12,626 nt of DNA from an uncultured Candidatus Nitrosopelagicus sp. (lineage in GTDB: Archaea; Thermoproteota; Nitrososphaeria; Nitrososphaerales; Nitrosopumilaceae). The notes beneath the pieces were generated by a model. The model had not been told where the DNA came from. It saw nothing but the letters and a program-made list of their open reading frames with translations, and searched no databases. The DNA lies in the NCBI GenBank assembly GCA_937896695.1, contig CALBOT010000057.1, positions 1-12,626 on the forward strand. Reading direction: 5' to 3'. Position numbers and translations under genes: made by a program. Position 1 is the stretch's first letter; every line of letters begins with the position of its first letter. Below, in pieces: positions 10,839-12,626 of the stretch.

Positions 10839-12626
10839 TGTTAGATCCAAAAATTATCAGAGACAAACCTGAACTGATAAAACAAATGTTGAAAGATAGA
10901 GCAGTAGAATTTGATTTTGAAAAAATGTCAGAATTGAATAAAACGCGAAAAGAGATGATGATTCAATCTGACGAATTAAAACAGAAAAGAAATCAAATGT
11001 CAGTAAAAATCGGAAATGAAAAGAAAGCAGGAAACGATGCTTCAGAATTATTGAAAGAAATGGGAGACATATCGAAAAAACTAGATGAGTTAGAGAATTT
11101 ACGAAAAACAGTTGATGAAAATTATCATAATTTGTCCTTTTCAATACCAAATTTGATACATGATTCGGTTCCTAAAGGTGCAGACGAATCATTTAACAAA
11201 GAAGTTAGAACGTGGGGAGAAATTCCAAAGTTTAACTTTGAGGCAAAAGATCACATTGATTTGGGTTTAGAGTTAGATATTGTAGATTTAGAACGAGCAT
11301 CAAAAACTGCAGGTGCACGGTTTTATTATTTGAAAGATGGACTTGTAAAATTAGGACATTCTCTAACGGCATTTGCATTAGATTTTGTATCAAGTAAAAA
11401 TTACAACTTAATCCAACCTCCATACATGATAAACAGACAATCTATGGAAGGAGCTGTGATAGCTGAAGATTTTGAAGATGTGATTTACAAAGTACAAGAT
11501 GAAGATTTGTTTTTAATTGGTACGTCAGAACATGCAATTGCATCTATGTATTATGATGAAATTTTAGAAGGTTCCAAGATTCCATTGAGGTATGCGTCAA
11601 TTAGCCCATGTTTCAGAAAAGAGGCAGGAGCACATGGTAAAGATCAAAAAGGAATTTTCAGAGTACATCAATTTGAAAAAATTGAACAATTTATTTTTTG
11701 TAGACCAGAAGAATCATGGGAAGAACACGAAAAGATGATTAAGAATACAGAAGAATTTTACCAACAATTGGAGATACCATATCGATTGATGTTACTATCA
11801 AGTGGAGATATGGGCAAGGTGTCAGCTAAGACATACGATATTGAAGCATGGATGGCAGGTCAGAATGCATATAGAGAGATCGTCTCTTGTTCCAATTGTA
11901 TTGATTATCAATCAAGAAGATTGAAAATTCGATTTAGAGAAAAAAGTAATGAAGACACAAAATACATACATACTTTGAACAGTACCTTAGTAGCTATAGA
12001 AAGAACTATGGTTGCAATTTTAGAGAATAGAATTAACAAAAAAACCAACGTTTCCATTTTAGAGTCTAATATGATTTTGGGAGAACTGCAGTCATCTGAT
12101 TCTATAAGGTTTGGCAAACCAAACTCCAGAGAAGGGATAAATAGATTTTTTCCTACTTGCCCATTAGGGATCTATAAATGTAAGACAGGTTGGCTAGGAA
12201 CAACTGTGATTACACTTCCTCAATGGAAGTCATTTTGTGAGTTGTTAAACTTAGAAGATCTTTTCTACAAGCATGACTTAAATTCGATACAAAAAAGAAG
12301 TGAAAATATAGATTTTCTGGAAGATTTGATGAAAGGGCGTCTAAGGTCAAAGGATGCAAAAGAATGGGCCAAACTCGGCAGGAAAAAAAGAATACCCATG
12401 GTTGAAGTCCCAAATCCGACTGAGATTCAAAATCACAAAGTATTTAATGAACGAGAAGCTCTTTATAATTATTCTATAAATGGCGAAATAATAAAGGCGC
12501 CAAAAACTCCTATTTGTCAGTTTTATTCTGATGATTTGTCTGCTCAACCTTATAATGAAAATAATATAAGGACAATATTCATATTGGACTTTTCCATGGG
12601 CTGGGCAGGTACCTTAGCTACGAGAA
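10838..12626 (+). CDS. serS: Seryl-tRNA synthetase whose frame runs on into CaiB/BaiF CoA-transferase-like sequence (partial)
   Basis: The first ~395 residues are a class IIa seryl-tRNA synthetase, which charges tRNA-Ser with serine. They comprise the start MLDPKIIRDKPELIKQML, an N-terminal coiled-coil tRNA-binding arm (about 25-105), LIGTSEHA (about 227), motif 2 (CFRKEAGAHGKDQKGIFRVH, from about 257) and motif 3 (HTLNSTLVAIERTMVAILEN, from about 376). The usual last ~25 residues are missing. From about 12015-12065 the same open frame reads as CoA-transferase family III: NVSILES, then PLGIYKCKTGWLGTTVITLP and QWKSFCELLNLEDL, and lastly ILDFSMGWAGTLATR, which resembles the start of a second such domain. 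The N-terminal half of the first CaiB domain is absent. The frame is open to the window edge. See findings: probably a chimera. Confidence 0.85.
   Translation, partial: MLDPKIIRDKPELIKQMLKDRAVEFDFEKMSELNKTRKEMMIQSDELKQKRNQMSVKIGNEKKAGNDASELLKEMGDISKKLDELENLRKTVDENYHNLSFSIPNLIHDSVPKGADESFNKEVRTWGEIPKFNFEAKDHIDLGLELDIVDLERASKTAGARFYYLKDGLVKLGHSLTAFALDFVSSKNYNLIQPPYMINRQSMEGAVIAEDFEDVIYKVQDEDLFLIGTSEHAIASMYYDEILEGSKIPLRYASISPCFRKEAGAHGKDQKGIFRVHQFEKIEQFIFCRPEESWEEHEKMIKNTEEFYQQLEIPYRLMLLSSGDMGKVSAKTYDIEAWMAGQNAYREIVSCSNCIDYQSRRLKIRFREKSNEDTKYIHTLNSTLVAIERTMVAILENRINKKTNVSILESNMILGELQSSDSIRFGKPNSREGINRFFPTCPLGIYKCKTGWLGTTVITLPQWKSFCELLNLEDLFYKHDLNSIQKRSENIDFLEDLMKGRLRSKDAKEWAKLGRKKRIPMVEVPNPTEIQNHKVFNEREALYNYSINGEIIKAPKTPICQFYSDDLSAQPYNENNIRTIFILDFSMGWAGTLATR
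12017..12064. repeat. Short direct repeat bracketing the SerRS/CoA-transferase junction
   Basis: ATTTTAGAG occurs at 12017-12025 and 12056-12064, 39 bp apart and in the same reading frame, encoding I-L-E both times. The change from SerRS-like to CaiB-like protein falls at or between the copies, so the repeat could have joined two unrelated sequences by recombination or misassembly. Confidence 0.5.

Overview
This window comes from an ammonia-oxidising archaeon of the Nitrosopumilus type (Thaumarchaeota / Nitrososphaerota, group I.1a). The evidence is a complete ammonia monooxygenase cluster in the order amoA-amoX-amoC (minus strand) with amoB divergent, an AT-rich genome, archaeal TATA boxes about 25-28 bp upstream of many start codons (leaderless or near-leaderless mRNAs), and tRNA genes with archaeal-type introns.

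Layout. Positions 1-674 hold the N-terminal part of a CoaD-type phosphopantetheine adenylyltransferase, a 35-residue single-helix membrane peptide and tRNA-Ala(TGC). Positions 763-3126 hold a thioredoxin-like redoxin, tRNA-Ile(GAT), a winged-helix regulator that appears to carry a degenerate cobalamin-binding-like module, a small putative DNA-binding/zinc protein, tRNA-Leu(TAA) that appears to carry two introns, and tRNA-Thr(GGT). Positions 3127-3990 encode an orphan Dam-like adenine methyltransferase.

Positions 4169-8669 are the AMO region: amoA, amoX, amoC (minus), amoB (plus), two conserved-looking genes of unknown function (plus), and two small membrane proteins (minus) that share the AMO genes' codon style and are candidates for the recently described archaeal AMO subunits AmoY and AmoZ. 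Each amo gene has its own TATA element, and hairpin plus T-tract terminators follow amoX and amoC, so the cluster looks like separately transcribed units. Short repeats and palindromes upstream of amoA, amoX and amoB are candidate regulator sites.

Positions 8763-12626 form a tight plus-strand operon: ribosomal protein S15, a RecJ-like DHH phosphoesterase, the KEOPS subunit Pcc1 and seryl-tRNA synthetase, linked by overlapping stop/start codons. The seryl-tRNA synthetase frame does not end normally. Near 12015-12065 it passes in frame into sequence resembling an N-terminally truncated CaiB/BaiF (family III) CoA-transferase, followed by the beginning of what looks like a second such domain. The right edge is therefore either an assembly chimera or a recent recombination, and should not be trusted without checking.
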